Source: Thysanoteuthis rhombus (lineage: Eukaryota; Mollusca; Cephalopoda; Oegopsida; Thysanoteuthidae). Taken from it: a stretch of 64,000 nucleotides of DNA. Positions 12,421 to 23,382 of the stretch are shown piece after piece; position 1 is the stretch's first letter; each line of letters begins with the position of its first letter. Position numbers and translations under genes: made by a program. The stretch spans positions 25,958,097 through 26,022,096 of the forward strand of contig OY735215.1 in assembly GCA_963457665.1 (NCBI GenBank). Direction: 5' to 3'. A model generated the notes under the pieces. That model was not told where the DNA came from and ran no database searches. It was given only the letters and a program-made list of their open reading frames with translations.

Positions 12421-14023
12421 ACAGGAAAAATCTGCCATCATGAAAAATGGTGCTAAAACTTTTTTTGCAACTGATCTGGAATGTCCATCCAAAATGTCAT
12501 AATTCACTGAAGGTCCCTCGAGCATGTCTTATTGGCTTGGTTAGTAAACTTGAAAATTCCTAAGGGGCCCATTGCAGTATCCAGACTAACCACAAGATGC
12601 CTACAACCTGCACGAAAATAAAAGAAAGAATTGTCTGAATCCCAAGCTGAGGAATGATGGTATATGAGGGACCTGTCAGTAGTCAGAGCTTTGCTTCTAC
12701 TCACCAGTAAGGGGGGTCGTAGATGCTTATCTGTTCAATAAGTAACTCCATTCATCTCTCATGATCACAAAAACAGAACATTTTCCTGAAGGCCAACTCT
12801 GATATACTTTGGACCAGTGTGAGAGCTTCGGGATGAAATCACTAAAGTGTGAACCACAGTATCAACTGTTCAAATACCAGAGAATAAAATTCAATTTGTG
12901 AGTTGCTTTTTAGGATTATATTTTGAATCTATTTCAAAACTGTTAACAATATTTCAAACAGTAGAACACACTCTTGCATTCAATTGTTCTTATCAAGGGA
13001 TGAATAGACCAGTACTTATTTACTGTTTGTATTACAGATTAAACAAGTACAATACACAAGTTTACCTACTTGCACTTGTTCTCTGACATGCTTAAAGGCT
13101 TCATGAGCACTCTTAGGATCAAGCAAGAGTCGACCGTTCTACCAACACAATAAAAGAGGAAACAGATTCCAGTAGAGGAAGGGCACTTTGGCTCCATATC
13201 TGATGAGTACATTCAGGATTGAAGCTAGTTTCACAAAGAAGTATATTCACCAAGAGGTGTCTTATCTTTCTTGTTTATAGATTTAGAGGGAATGAACAAA
13301 AAATTGATACTATTTATGTTTAGGGGATGACATATCTGTTTAATGAATGCACAGCAACCAGACGCGCTGGCAAAAAGTACATTTTCAACTGACAGAAAGA
13401 ATCTTTATATCTTCTTATATAAAAGATCTAAAGAAAAACAGGGGTTGAGGGCACAACTCCAAAAACTTGTAAACTTGAAGCAGGGGCAACTTGTACAAGC
13501 AGTCCTCTACTTTCATACTGGTTGCCTTCCCGAAAAACTTCAAGGAGGTTGAATTTGCAATTGAGTGGAAAAAGTTGTAATGTCTGAATTTTAACATTAC
13601 AGAAATTGAATTCAGGGTGTTATTATATAGCATCCATAAGTTCAAAATGTACGAAAGTCATAAAGACGAATCTCGAGGACTGTTTATGTACCTAGGGGTG
13701 AATTTTAATCAAGAAAAAAAGCATTTCTGCGAAGAAACCATTTTTTTCATGCTTGCTTCAGTAGATTTTACCGATTATCAAACAAGCTTCCTTATTCAGA
13801 GCTATTCTATGGCATATGACAGCGACAAGATTTTTTTATATCATAGGCTCTTTTACTTGAAATTTATTAGTGCTTTTTTCTGTATTCCAGAAAGGACAAT
13901 GTGAATTAAAGTTTTAAATAAGATGTATTATATTCTCGATTTTGATAGCTGTGTCTTTGTCCTCAATGTTCTTTGTACATGACATTTGTTTTACTGAATT
14001 TCATATAGAGATCGACTTTCTAA
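12421..14023. other. Unannotated sequence
   Basis: No supported gene. On the minus strand near 12500-12620 there is a pyrimidine-rich tract ending in cag followed by about 34 open codons, which looks superficially like an exon. See the rejected items. Confidence 0.35.
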
Positions 14024-14540
14024 ATCGAAAACACAGAACTGGAGAAAGTAGACCACTACATCTACCTAGGATGACCAATCTCCATGAAATTCTCGAAAGA
14101 AGAAGAAATCAAGCCAAGAATCCCTTGAGGATGGCTAGCTTTCCACAGAGCAAGCTCAATAAATAAGACAAAATCCCACTAGTCCTTAAAAGGAGGCTAA
14201 ACAACTAATGCATCCTCCTGCATCACTGATGGAACTGAAACATGGAACTTGACCAAAAGATTGACCCTTGAATGGAGAACCATCGAACGTGAACAGATAA
14301 GAATTATGCTCAACATAAGATGGAGAGATCACAAGACAGCACAATATATAAGAGGAAAACAACCACTGTACATCACAACTCATCAACGTGAATCCCCAGA
14401 GATTACATTCAAGACAAAATATAAAATAGTATGACAAACTAGACAAGCTCAGAAAACAATGGCTACACATTGTCTATGATAGAGATCTCTGAAGAATCTT
14501 GGAGAAGGTCTATGTCCAACAACGGATGCTAAATGGCCAT
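14024..14540 (+). pseudogene. LINE reverse-transcriptase remnant (C-terminal part, RTE-like style)
   Basis: Starting at 14024 one frame reads IENTELEKVDHYIYLG and then stops. This matches the conserved region of LINE reverse transcriptases with an 'xELExVxxYxYLG' block. After frameshifts, a frame at 14249-14434 contains WRTIEREQIRIMLNIRWRD, like the 'xxxxERxMLxIxxRDxxxN' segment that follows the polymerase domain in these proteins. A plausible 'LTYGxETWxLTK' region lies just upstream in shifted frames. Several stops and frameshifts make it non-functional. No ends are visible. The exact clade is uncertain; profile searches against RTE, Jockey and CR1 would settle it. Confidence 0.7.
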
Positions 14541-15760
14541 TGAAGATGATGATTATATATGGTAGCATTGTTCTAGCATTAACTCCTGATGACTGACAAT
14601 CCTTGTTTTTTCATTTTCAATGCATTTCTATAGTAACATTTACATAATAGATATCATTTGCAATGTATTTCTATATTACAACAATGCTACCAAATAACAA
14701 TTGAGTATTGAATAGCCCTATTCTATCGGTAATGCATTTCCATAGTAAAATCATTTACGATGCTTTTCTAGTGAAACAAAGTTTCAAAATACAAATTAAA
14801 AATATAATGGTCTCATTCAGTCAGTAACACATGCATTCATTCTTGATCGCTGTCAATCCTTTTGTGGCTAATTTTCAAAGCACAAAACACTGATTAAGTG
14901 CTGAAACTTGCAAGACAAATTTTAGGTGAGTGAATTTCAAATTAGGTACTGAATCATCTGGGTTGGGATGGGCAAAAAAGTCAAATACTCTGGTTCAGTG
15001 GAAGAGGCACACAAGTGACATTGCAAGGATGAATTAACCACAATGAATTAATGGATACAGGATATCCCCTGGCATGGACAATGGAATGAGAACAATCTAC
15101 TTAGTGAATAAATGGGTTGGTTTGAAATTCCCAGAAGTTGACCAACTACAACAGACACCTAAAGAAATCGGGAGGGTACAACAGCTGAAACGTTGTGAGA
15201 ATAACAACAGATAAAAAAACACTAGTCCAAGCAAAATGTAAAGAATAGCAGAATGTGATAAAACATTTCTATAAAAGCCTCATACTGAAAACATGAAAAA
15301 TGAGAAAGGATACCGATACGATGAAGATGATGATCAGCTCATCGTTAAGATCCATTCCTTTCAGTTCACCAGTCTCCAGTGACCATCACACTGAACACTC
15401 GATTACTGCTAATACTTACGAAGTAAATTGTGAATATATAAGAATTTCTTTTACTCACTTTATGGCATATAATCATACATTTTGAAACACTGTGTTCTAC
15501 TTCTGTGGCCTTGTGCTAGACTAAACTAAACTTAGTAAATAGACCAACATTCTAAATTTGTGTCACTCTCAAGTGATCAGCTATGCATAAGAGTGACTAG
15601 TTTCAAAGTATACAGAACTTTGCCATAAGAAAATTAGAAAACAGATATGTTTGCTTAAAAGAAATTTGGAAGTTCTCCTTTAATTCTTAAAAGCTGACAT
15701 CAGCAAACCTTACACCAGCAGACGTTTAACCTTAACCATTATCTTTCACCTCCCAAAATG
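14541..15760. other. Unannotated sequence with short degenerate repeats
   Basis: At 14618-14780 the motif 'aatg(c/t)atttc(t/c)ata' with nearby 'tagtaa' recurs three to four times at irregular spacing. The rest holds nothing I can support. Near 15150-15215 there is a 'gctgaaacgttgtgagaa' block resembling the 'ccgaaacgttgtatgaaa' block at about 32980. Confidence 0.4.

Positions 15761-15761
<1 letters not shown>

Positions 15762-15806
<45 letters not shown>
15762..15806. repeat. (TA)n microsatellite
   Basis: An alternating TA run of about 45 bp. Confidence 0.95.
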
Positions 15807-15808
<2 letters not shown>

Positions 15809-15928
15809 TTATTTTCATTTCATGACTTTTTTTCACTTCATCTTAATTCATTAGATGTTTTTTTATTGCAACTTCTGCTCAAACCTATAACCAGTCAGCA
15901 GTGAGCAAAATGTGTTGATCAGAAAATA

Positions 15929-15958
15929 AAGAATAAGCCTTAGGTAAGGCTTATTCTT
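15929..15958. repeat. Perfect 14-bp-arm palindrome
   Basis: The arm aagaataagcctta is followed by gg and then by its exact reverse complement. It could form a 14-bp stem with a 2-nt tip. No gene is adjacent, so there is no reason to call a terminator. Confidence 0.9.
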
Positions 15959-17529
15959 CATCAAATAAAAATAAAAATTATATCAGAATGTTTTAAAAAA
16001 CTGCACAAAATTTTCCATTGTTCTTTATTGTGCATCAGAATATTTCTTCCATTACAGCTTCTCTTCATGTGTCTACAGTGCAAATAATCATTTTTGTCAT
16101 TGGTTGTACTGGTTATGAAGAAATATATCCAAGAAAATATTCTTCCTGTTTGGTTATATTTCAAGTTATTTCTCCCTCAGGCAATGATGGGTATTCTTGC
16201 TATTATATATAAGATTGCTTTTTAATTGATCCTAAGAAAGATATTGATTTTACTTCCTATACATGAGCAGTATCATCCATTTCACTGTAGAGCACCTGAA
16301 TAAAATAATTGACAATCTAATTTTCCCCACTTGATTGTTATATAGATAGATACAAATTTATTTTTGATTTTTACTCAATGTCTCAGACATCTCAAGTTTT
16401 TCCAAAATGTAATCTTTTTTTTAGGCAGTGAAAGTGATTTAAAATGCTTATACTGCAGTGGTTGATACAGCTCCATTGAGTTTGTAAGATTCTTAGCTTA
16501 ATTTGATTACATTTAATTCAAAAAGTGGCTTCCAAGCAAAGTGGTGGTATGTAGTAAAAAAACAAGTCCATATCAATGCAAGAAAAGACAGTGTTTTGGC
16601 ACAAAAGCTGTGTAGGACATATGTTAGTGGCTCAGCTATTGTATAAGATATTTAGCTTTGTTTATTCAATATACTTGTACCTATTTCATTTTTGCCAAAG
16701 CTCTGGTCATTTATAACCAGCGAACATTATATGAAGTATATGCTTATTTCCTGAAGATCCGTTTCTCAAGCAGTACCTTACTATTGCACTAAACAGAGTA
16801 GGGTCAGGCTATTTCCTGATTCATGCAGCAATATACTGGAACAATTTGATAATTTTAATCCTCTCTACATAAGCATAGGATCCCAAATTAAGAAATCATG
16901 TGCCGCATAACTTCAGTGGAATGATGTTTAAATACTTAGCTTCTAAATTATAACTCATCCTATCAATTTCCAAATACCAAATCATGTTTTTGTTCATCCA
17001 AAAGGATTCAGAGTTGACAGTCTGGATACACATTACCATGTATGTGCGCAAAGACACACACAAACACATATATATATATATGTATATATATATACAATTT
17101 TAATTAAGTCTTTAATATTTTACTTATTGCATAGATTTCAAGCAGAAAAGTTATCTTTTAAGTGTATTTATCCTTGAAACAATGCAGGTCAAATAGTTTC
17201 AGTCCTCAGGTCAAATATCTTGCTTGACCCATGGTCAGAAAAGTTATTTTTGAAACTCTGGTGCTTATGGAGATGAGATATGAAATTTCAAGACTGCACA
17301 TACTCCTCATATTTCTGTACATCATTTCACTAATTTCTCAGAAATGACAGTTCCTTACAGCCTGAAACTGACTTCTATGGGTTACTGTGATTGATTTTAC
17401 AAATTCATGAAGACAATCATTGTATGTATTACGGTTTTGGATAATTTGCTCTAAGTCTATCTTGAAATTGAACCTGACAATCAAATCAGGTTGTTACAAA
17501 TCGTTTTGCATAGTAAGGTGAAAGATGAT
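15959..17529. other. Unannotated AT-rich sequence
   Basis: Holds a short CA/TA microsatellite at about 17057-17095. Nothing else supportable. Confidence 0.4.
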
Positions 17530-18700
17530 GTAAACAACGAAGTACAATAAATCTTTAATCAACATATGACCCTTTTGAAGCAATATCCTTTTTCCAACAA
17601 TCATTCAATGATGATATACTACCTTCATATTATTTTTTAGGTTAAGTGGCCATGAATTCAGTGAAAGCATTTATTATGGCTTCTTTATAACTGAATCTTT
17701 TATTATGGTTGGGCGATATAAACAAAAATTCATATCCTGGTATTGTCAGGCTGAATACTGTTATATAATACGTATCATAGTACTTTATGTTCACTTTCAA
17801 CTCAAAGCCACATGAGATTTCACAAGAACTTTTATCAAAACAAACTCGGATCAAAATTACAATAAATAGATTAAATGAAAAAAAAAAAATAGGCATGTTT
17901 CTGAGAATGCTGCTTTTTCAACCATAATGAGAACACCGAATACTCTGGCTATAGGAAACTGAAAATAAAAATGTAAATAGAAAAAATAGTTTTCTGGTGA
18001 GGTTGACAGTTATCGAAATTGTGAAGGAGAGAAAGGTGGGTTTGGTGCGCATACACAGAGGAAGGTGTGGGATGGATTTTGTGGACAATATGGCGACAGG
18101 CCTGCACAAGAAAAAAAAAAAAAAGGAAAAAAAAAAAGGAGCTAGATCTAGCTGCCAAATCGTTGAAATGGCACCATTGTGGCTATATTTGTATAAACAA
18201 TATCGCTCAATCTTTTACCATTTGAAAACATACTGGTATATTGTGGGAAGTCAATATACCACCCAGCCCGATTACAGATATACCATTTAAAATGCTTGAA
18301 AAGATGATAATCTTTCAGAGAAATGTCAGGTAAAAATGGAGAATACTGCAAGACTTCATATCCCAATTCTTTAGAACTTAGACTCAATCAGCTTAGAGAG
18401 TTAGGTACTGCTCTGTCATTTTCCAGCTTTTTGACCTTTCTTATTGCCTTGAGATGACATGATATGGTTGCCATTGAGGTACTATGATTCTCCACCATTA
18501 AGAACATTCTTAAGCCTCCTTCAAGGTTTATTTCTGGTATCCATATTTCCAAACCTGAACTTAATGAACCAATGCTGAACAGTTTTCACTATAGTGCTGT
18601 TCACACCAAATGCTTTGTTGACATTATCAACAGCTCAATATGTACCTGATATGAAATCATTTTATGATTTATTTTAACTTCTTCAATGAGATACCATTGC
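17530..18700 (-). pseudogene. mariner-type transposase relic
   Basis: On the minus strand, from the N-terminal side: 18548-18640 encodes, through a frameshift, VNSTIVKTVQHWFIKF, which resembles the mariner helix-turn-helix block ending in a 'W/RWFxKFR' motif. Around 18288-18345 the frame reads LQYSPFLPDISLKDYHLF, matching the mariner catalytic block 'xPPYSPDLAPxDYHLF' that supplies the last catalytic aspartate. At 17559-17610 SLNDCWKKDIASKGSYVD matches the C-terminal 'xxRWxKCIxxxGxYxx' block. The last two blocks are about 680 bp apart, versus roughly 270 bp expected, so an insertion lies between them, perhaps the A-rich segment near 18105-18140. Stops and frameshifts make it inactive. Terminal repeats were not identified. 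Confidence 0.75.
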
Positions 18701-19240
18701 TGGTAAGAGTTCAAAAACCTCCAATGATAATTGATTATATCTATATTTACATTAAATACAATAAAAAAAATGCAACTTCATTAGTCAATCTTCCACTTTT
18801 AGCATTAAACTCTATGCTGTAAAAGAATGGTATTTCATTCATAACAATCTAATATGACTGACACAGATGATGAAAAAAAACAGGTCATTTTATGGAATAT
18901 CAGAGTAGAATTTTTTAATCCTTGTAAAAGACTTTTTAATTTGTGCTTTAAATACTTTAACATGGTAAAAATCATTCTTTACAGTTTTTAATGATATCCG
19001 TACTAATTTTTACCTCAGGGCAATTATCAAATGATGGCCCTCATGAAAATCTATAATGCCAGCAATTGTTTGCTTGGATGTATGCCACAAAATGGCTGGA
19101 TCCTGAAGGCTGAAAATAGTCTAAAACATTGGAAAGGTGGTGTTAACCTCTGAGGTCATAGGTCAATTTAGGGCCAAAACCATAAACCAGAAGTGCCCTA
19201 ATTGTAAGTGTTTATGTATTGTATATGAACATTTAATTTT

Positions 19241-19425
19241 TTTATATATATATATATATATATACAATGCTCTTCCATAGGAATAGAGCTCTCTGGTGGA
19301 CGGGGAATTTAAACTAAATAAATATATCACTTAAATTCAGTCTTACTGAAGAGTTGCAATACGATGAAACAGCTGTCTGTGGATGACACAATAATAAATA
19401 AATAAATATATATATATATCAGTGG
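19241..19425 (+). repeat. (TA)n-bounded unit, copy 1
   Basis: A (TA)n run at 19241-19265 is followed by 'caatgctcttcca', 'tagagctctctggtggacgg', 'aatatatca(c/g)ttaaattca' and a closing block 'actgaagag...aaacagctgtctgtgg', 'atgacacaataat', then another (TA)n at about 19405-19418. Related copies lie at 20130-20310 and 54662-54977. It appears to be a non-autonomous element with (TA)n at both edges. Confidence 0.7.
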
Positions 19426-19435
19426 AGGTGAAGTG

Positions 19436-19560
19436 GGTAAGTGGTTAGCAGCACCAAAAATGGAATTTCTGAGCTACATTCGAACTGACTAAGATAATTT
19501 GCCATCACTTCATTTTAATGTCCCTGGGAAAGGCATGAATAGGGATAAATGAAATTAGTA
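19436..19560 (+). mobile_element. SINE family C fragment, plus orientation
   Basis: An A-box-like 'gtggttagcagcac' is followed by B-box-like 'acattcgaactgac', and later by 'ccctgggaaaggcatgaat', which is the complement of a landmark in the copies at 7.2 and 33.2 kb. The head is better preserved here than at 7.2 kb. Confidence 0.55.
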
Positions 19561-19969
19561 TAGTATTAGGAAAAAAAAAATTTTTTTCCAGAAAGTTGAA
19601 CAAATTCTAAAAATAGAAATAGGCAAAATGAGAGAATCAACATTCTCTGGCCAACTGAATGACGATAGTCAGCATCTTTCTGAAGTAATTGATATGAAGT
19701 ATAGTGAACTTGTGTGTTTGTATTCATTTTATATACCTAGAAACTCAGGCAAGGCCATGTACTTCTGTCAGTGATAAAACTTTAATCAAAAGACGGCGTT
19801 GTCTGTTTTTCAACTGATGCAGTTGCTTGAACTTTTCAGTTTAGTTATTTGACCCACCTAGCCAGGCACAGGACCACCATAGAGTAGTACCAAAAGAGGA
19901 TTGTTATCACCACATAAGTAAATTGGTCAGTGAGACAAGCTTGTTAACCATCACACTTTTAAAAGGAGT

Positions 19970-19998
19970 GTGTATGTGTGTATATATGTGTGTATATA

Positions 19999-20047
<49 letters not shown>

Positions 20048-20054
20048 ATGTGTG
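19970..20054. repeat. (TG)/(TA) microsatellite
   Basis: Compound gtgt and tata alternation, with a central (TA)n of about 35 bp at 20004-20039. Apparent open frames of Y-I repeats on both strands are products of the microsatellite. Confidence 0.9.
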
Positions 20055-20124
20055 TGGTTTCAATTTGTTCAACTTTCTAGAAAAAAAATTTAATTTTCCA
20101 AATACTGTACTAATTTCATTCATC

Positions 20125-20129
<5 letters not shown>

Positions 20130-20162
<33 letters not shown>

Positions 20163-20257
20163 TTTCAATTCTGCCTCGCGGTACTGGATGGGACAATGGA
20201 AAGTCTATAACCATACTGAAGAGATGTAATACATCAAAACAGCGGTCTGTGGATGAC

Positions 20258-20310
<53 letters not shown>
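20130..20310 (+). repeat. (TA)n-bounded unit, copy 2 (short form)
   Basis: A (TA)n run at about 20130-20160 is followed by 'cctcgcggtactggatggga', 'ccatactgaagag', 'aaacagcggtctgtggatga', then (TA)n at 20264-20310. The left half of the unit seen in the 54.7 kb copy is missing here. Confidence 0.75.
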
Positions 20311-20316
<6 letters not shown>

Positions 20317-21653
20317 TGGACACATCATTCAGCCTAGAACCTTGCAAATTTGCATGAATATGCCACTAGATATCTTATACAAATGACAGAGATTTCTCAA
20401 AATTCTGACTATTTTCAATAAAATTGTTTATTTTCTACGCTTCAAACTAAGAGTTCCTATCATTTAACCACTTTTTCATGAATTTGTAATTTGATTTGAT
20501 CGAATATTTGCTTTCTGTCATGTCAAACTATCTCAAGAATATTCTGGGTGGAGTAGTATTCAGAGAGCCATTTTTTTTTTCTTCTGGATTTGTTAACATC
20601 TAAGCATCAATCAAGCATTGACATTATCAGCGATAGTAGCTTTTATTTCCTGTTGGGTTGGAATAATGTTTCTCCATTTGTTGAAATACCTCTCAGTGTC
20701 AAATCTTTTAATTTCATTCACAAGCTAAATTTTCCTCTGAACCATTACAAAACAGTTTATCTATTTACCTAATCGTCATGTATACGAAAATAACTGTCTC
20801 ATAGTATCAGTAGGCACCATCAGCCCCTCATTAGTTTACCTTTCTTTTCTCCCCCCTTTTATTAAACTAGCCAACTTTTTTCTTCCCTCTCCCTTCCTAC
20901 CATGTCTGTGACACTTGTAGTATCATTAGCAGTCATCAGCCAAGCCTGTTATTGTACACGTGATAACTATCAGCGAAGCGACAGGTCATGGGCTAGTCCT
21001 TACTTCAAAAACCACATTGAAAACCATTTGCCCTCATCGCCCTTGTTTCTTTTTCCTTCCAAGTGTTAACCATTTAACCATGTCTAAGTATGAAATTCAG
21101 ACTTTCCAAAATTTTTTTTTTTTAAAGGGGGGGGGTACTCTGTTAAAAATGAGGCTCTTATATTTGTCTGTTTTTACCGTTTCCTCTGCACTTTTGACTG
21201 AGAAGATAAACAAATCCTGGTAGTTAATCTTTATTTCTTTTGGAAGTTGAGGGTTTTACAATCTTGACGACCAAGTAAAAGTCTTTCACTTGATTTGAAA
21301 CATGTTCGTCATTATTCCATGAATTTACTTGGACCAGTATCTTCGTTTTTGTTTTGATTGCGGCTTTAGCTAAGGTGTTCTCCAGCTTTTTTTTTTTTTC
21401 AAGGTGTATGTCGCTTAGGGTAGTTTGAATCATGTTCAGAAAGGAAAAAACAAAACAAAACTATTCTGCTACTCGTCTTAACAGAACAATTTATGTATCA
21501 AAGCGTCAAAGTACTTGAAATTGGCTTTCAAATTTCTGTGAACACATTTTCTATAAACAGATCTCCTCCACTACCCAAATATCTATGCATAGAATACACG
21601 AAGTTCTATACTCTAATTATGACCCAATACATATTCATATTTTAATGGAGTGT
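20311..21653. other. Unannotated sequence
   Basis: No supported gene or repeat. A poly-T/poly-G tract lies at about 21111-21135. Confidence 0.4.
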
Positions 21654-21791
21654 CAGAGGCGTCGCTAAGGTAAGAGAAACCTCAACCTTAACCCTTCCCC
21701 GGGTCCCCAAAAGCTTCCAGTTCGCCTACTGCATTTTTACTGACAAATTTCATTTCAAGAAGGAGCCCCCCAATCACTAGCTACGCCTCTG
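21654..21791. mobile_element. Small hAT-like MITE
   Basis: The left end reads cagaggcgtcgcta and the right end is the reverse complement of cagaggcgtagcta, giving a 14-bp terminal inverted repeat with one mismatch around a 138-bp element. A related end ('aggcgtagctggagattggg') occurs at about 23009 inside the 22.8-kb element. The flanking octamers do not match well, so an 8-bp target duplication is not confirmed. Ends starting CAG suit hAT-type elements. Just downstream, at about 21815-21829, 'gtttgggaaccacta' looks like another hAT-type end. Confidence 0.6.
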
Positions 21792-22760
21792 GTTGGTGTG
21801 CCTCATGAGTCAAAGTTTGGGAACCACTAACAACATCAAATTTATTATGAATCAGTATTTACTGGCAACTGGGCCTACCAACTGTATGCTTGTCAAAACA
21901 GGCTACAGACCAACGAGCACCGAGAAAATAACTAGAAATATATCAATCTCTTCTCTTTTTCCAGTTTTCTACATCATAAAACCAGGACAGAGCTAATAAA
22001 TTTTCAAAAACATTACGCCTTCCTACACCTATTAAATAAAGAATAGCCTCTTTATTTACAGTAGGAATGTTCAACTGAATACATAAACAAAATGAAATTA
22101 AATGAAATGAACGGTAGGGATTGATGGCTATATATCTCTTACTAGAACAAACAGAAGACCTCTTTTACTTTTCGATAAGAGGTCCCACATGGTTTTGGAT
22201 AGAAAATTTGGACCCTCAACGGAGCAGTAGTAGAAATAATAATACAGCTGTGAAATGAAAGAGTGATCATATGTCAAAACTGAGTCGTCTGAAGGGATCA
22301 TCACAACCACGCGTCGGCTTCTTCAACTTGGATTACAAGAAAAGAAGACACAATGAAAGACACATGCCTGATTGCCTGACTACTGACAAGAAATGAATTA
22401 GAAGACGATGGGGTGGGCAATGTAATACCCGGGGTGAAAGCACCCGCATCTTTTCATACGTTTAAAATTCATACAACTCAGTCATTCAGTGAAGAGAGAT
22501 GGGACATCTTATTTTCACAATCATGAACCTATCTTGTTTATGTTAATGTATACAACCTAACGAAAATAATAACACCTAAAAAAAAAAAACGAGTGTTTTT
22601 TTTTCAACTTCAAGCGGACATGGTGGTGGGGGGATTTCTTCAGTCATTTGTTCATTCTAACAAACAAGAAACCAACAGTTTTCTTAGAAAAGTCTGTTCA
22701 AGACGACGACGACTGCTACGACAATCACAATTAAAGGTGGTTTTGGTTAGGTTCGATTCA
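21792..22760. other. Unannotated sequence
   Basis: No supported gene. A short poly-A then poly-T tract lies near 22577-22605. Confidence 0.4.
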
Positions 22761-23382
22761 AGTACAGGTTTCCCCACTATCCGGAAGTAGAGCATGTTAT
22801 GAAACCTTTCGAAATCCGAAATGACATAAAGTGAAGAAGCAAAATTACATTCTTCAATGTCTGCCAGTTTTACGCTAGGGAGCGAATAAGTAACTCCCTT
22901 GCCCGCTTAGGCTTTTCTGATACTTAAGGGAGAACACATCTTGCTCGTGCTAACGGATGCCCCCAAAATAAATCGAGACGGTGCTCAGAGGTTCACATAC
23001 ACAGCCAAGGCGTAGCTGGAGATTGGGGGGGGGGCTTCTTGGGGGCCTCTCGCTCCAGCATTTAGTGCAGTGGTTCCTAACTAGGAAGGCGGGGACGCCT
23101 GGAGATCTACAAAGGTGGAGGTCATTGGGTAGACATTTCAAAAGCCTGTGGATCAGTAAGCCAAAAGCAGGAACGTAGATATATACAGATTATTGATCGA
23201 GGGAACTTGGGTCCTTGAGGGTCCCTTTCCAACAGTTTGTAAGATTTGCTTGAGTGATCTGGAACTGAACTAGTATTCATAAAGCTTTGTGGTCCCTGGG
23301 GCGATTTAAAATAAAGAGGTTTTTCGTAACGGCGAAGTGGCGTAAAGCGAACATACGAAAAATATGGGGAATCACCTGTACT
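22761..23382. mobile_element. DNA element with related ends starting agtacaggt
   Basis: The left end begins agtacaggtttccccactat. The reverse complement of the right end begins agtacaggtgattccccata. Near both ends is a block like 'cgaa(a/g)tg(a/g)c(a/g)taaag(t/c)gaa' in direct orientation. The element is about 622 bp and has no transposase. Inside it (about 23003-23055) is a fragment of the hAT-like MITE end, and at about 23070 'cagtggttcctaacta' resembles another hAT end, so the element is nested or composite. A piece of the same family appears at 33435-33560. Confidence 0.55.

Noticed and set aside
12504..12704. Minus-strand exon-like segment after a pyrimidine tract ending in cag.
   Set aside because: The acceptor context is good, but the following 34 codons match nothing I recognise and no partner exon is visible on either side.
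19959..20328. Open frames with long Y-I repeats on both strands.
   Set aside because: Products of (TA)n microsatellites.
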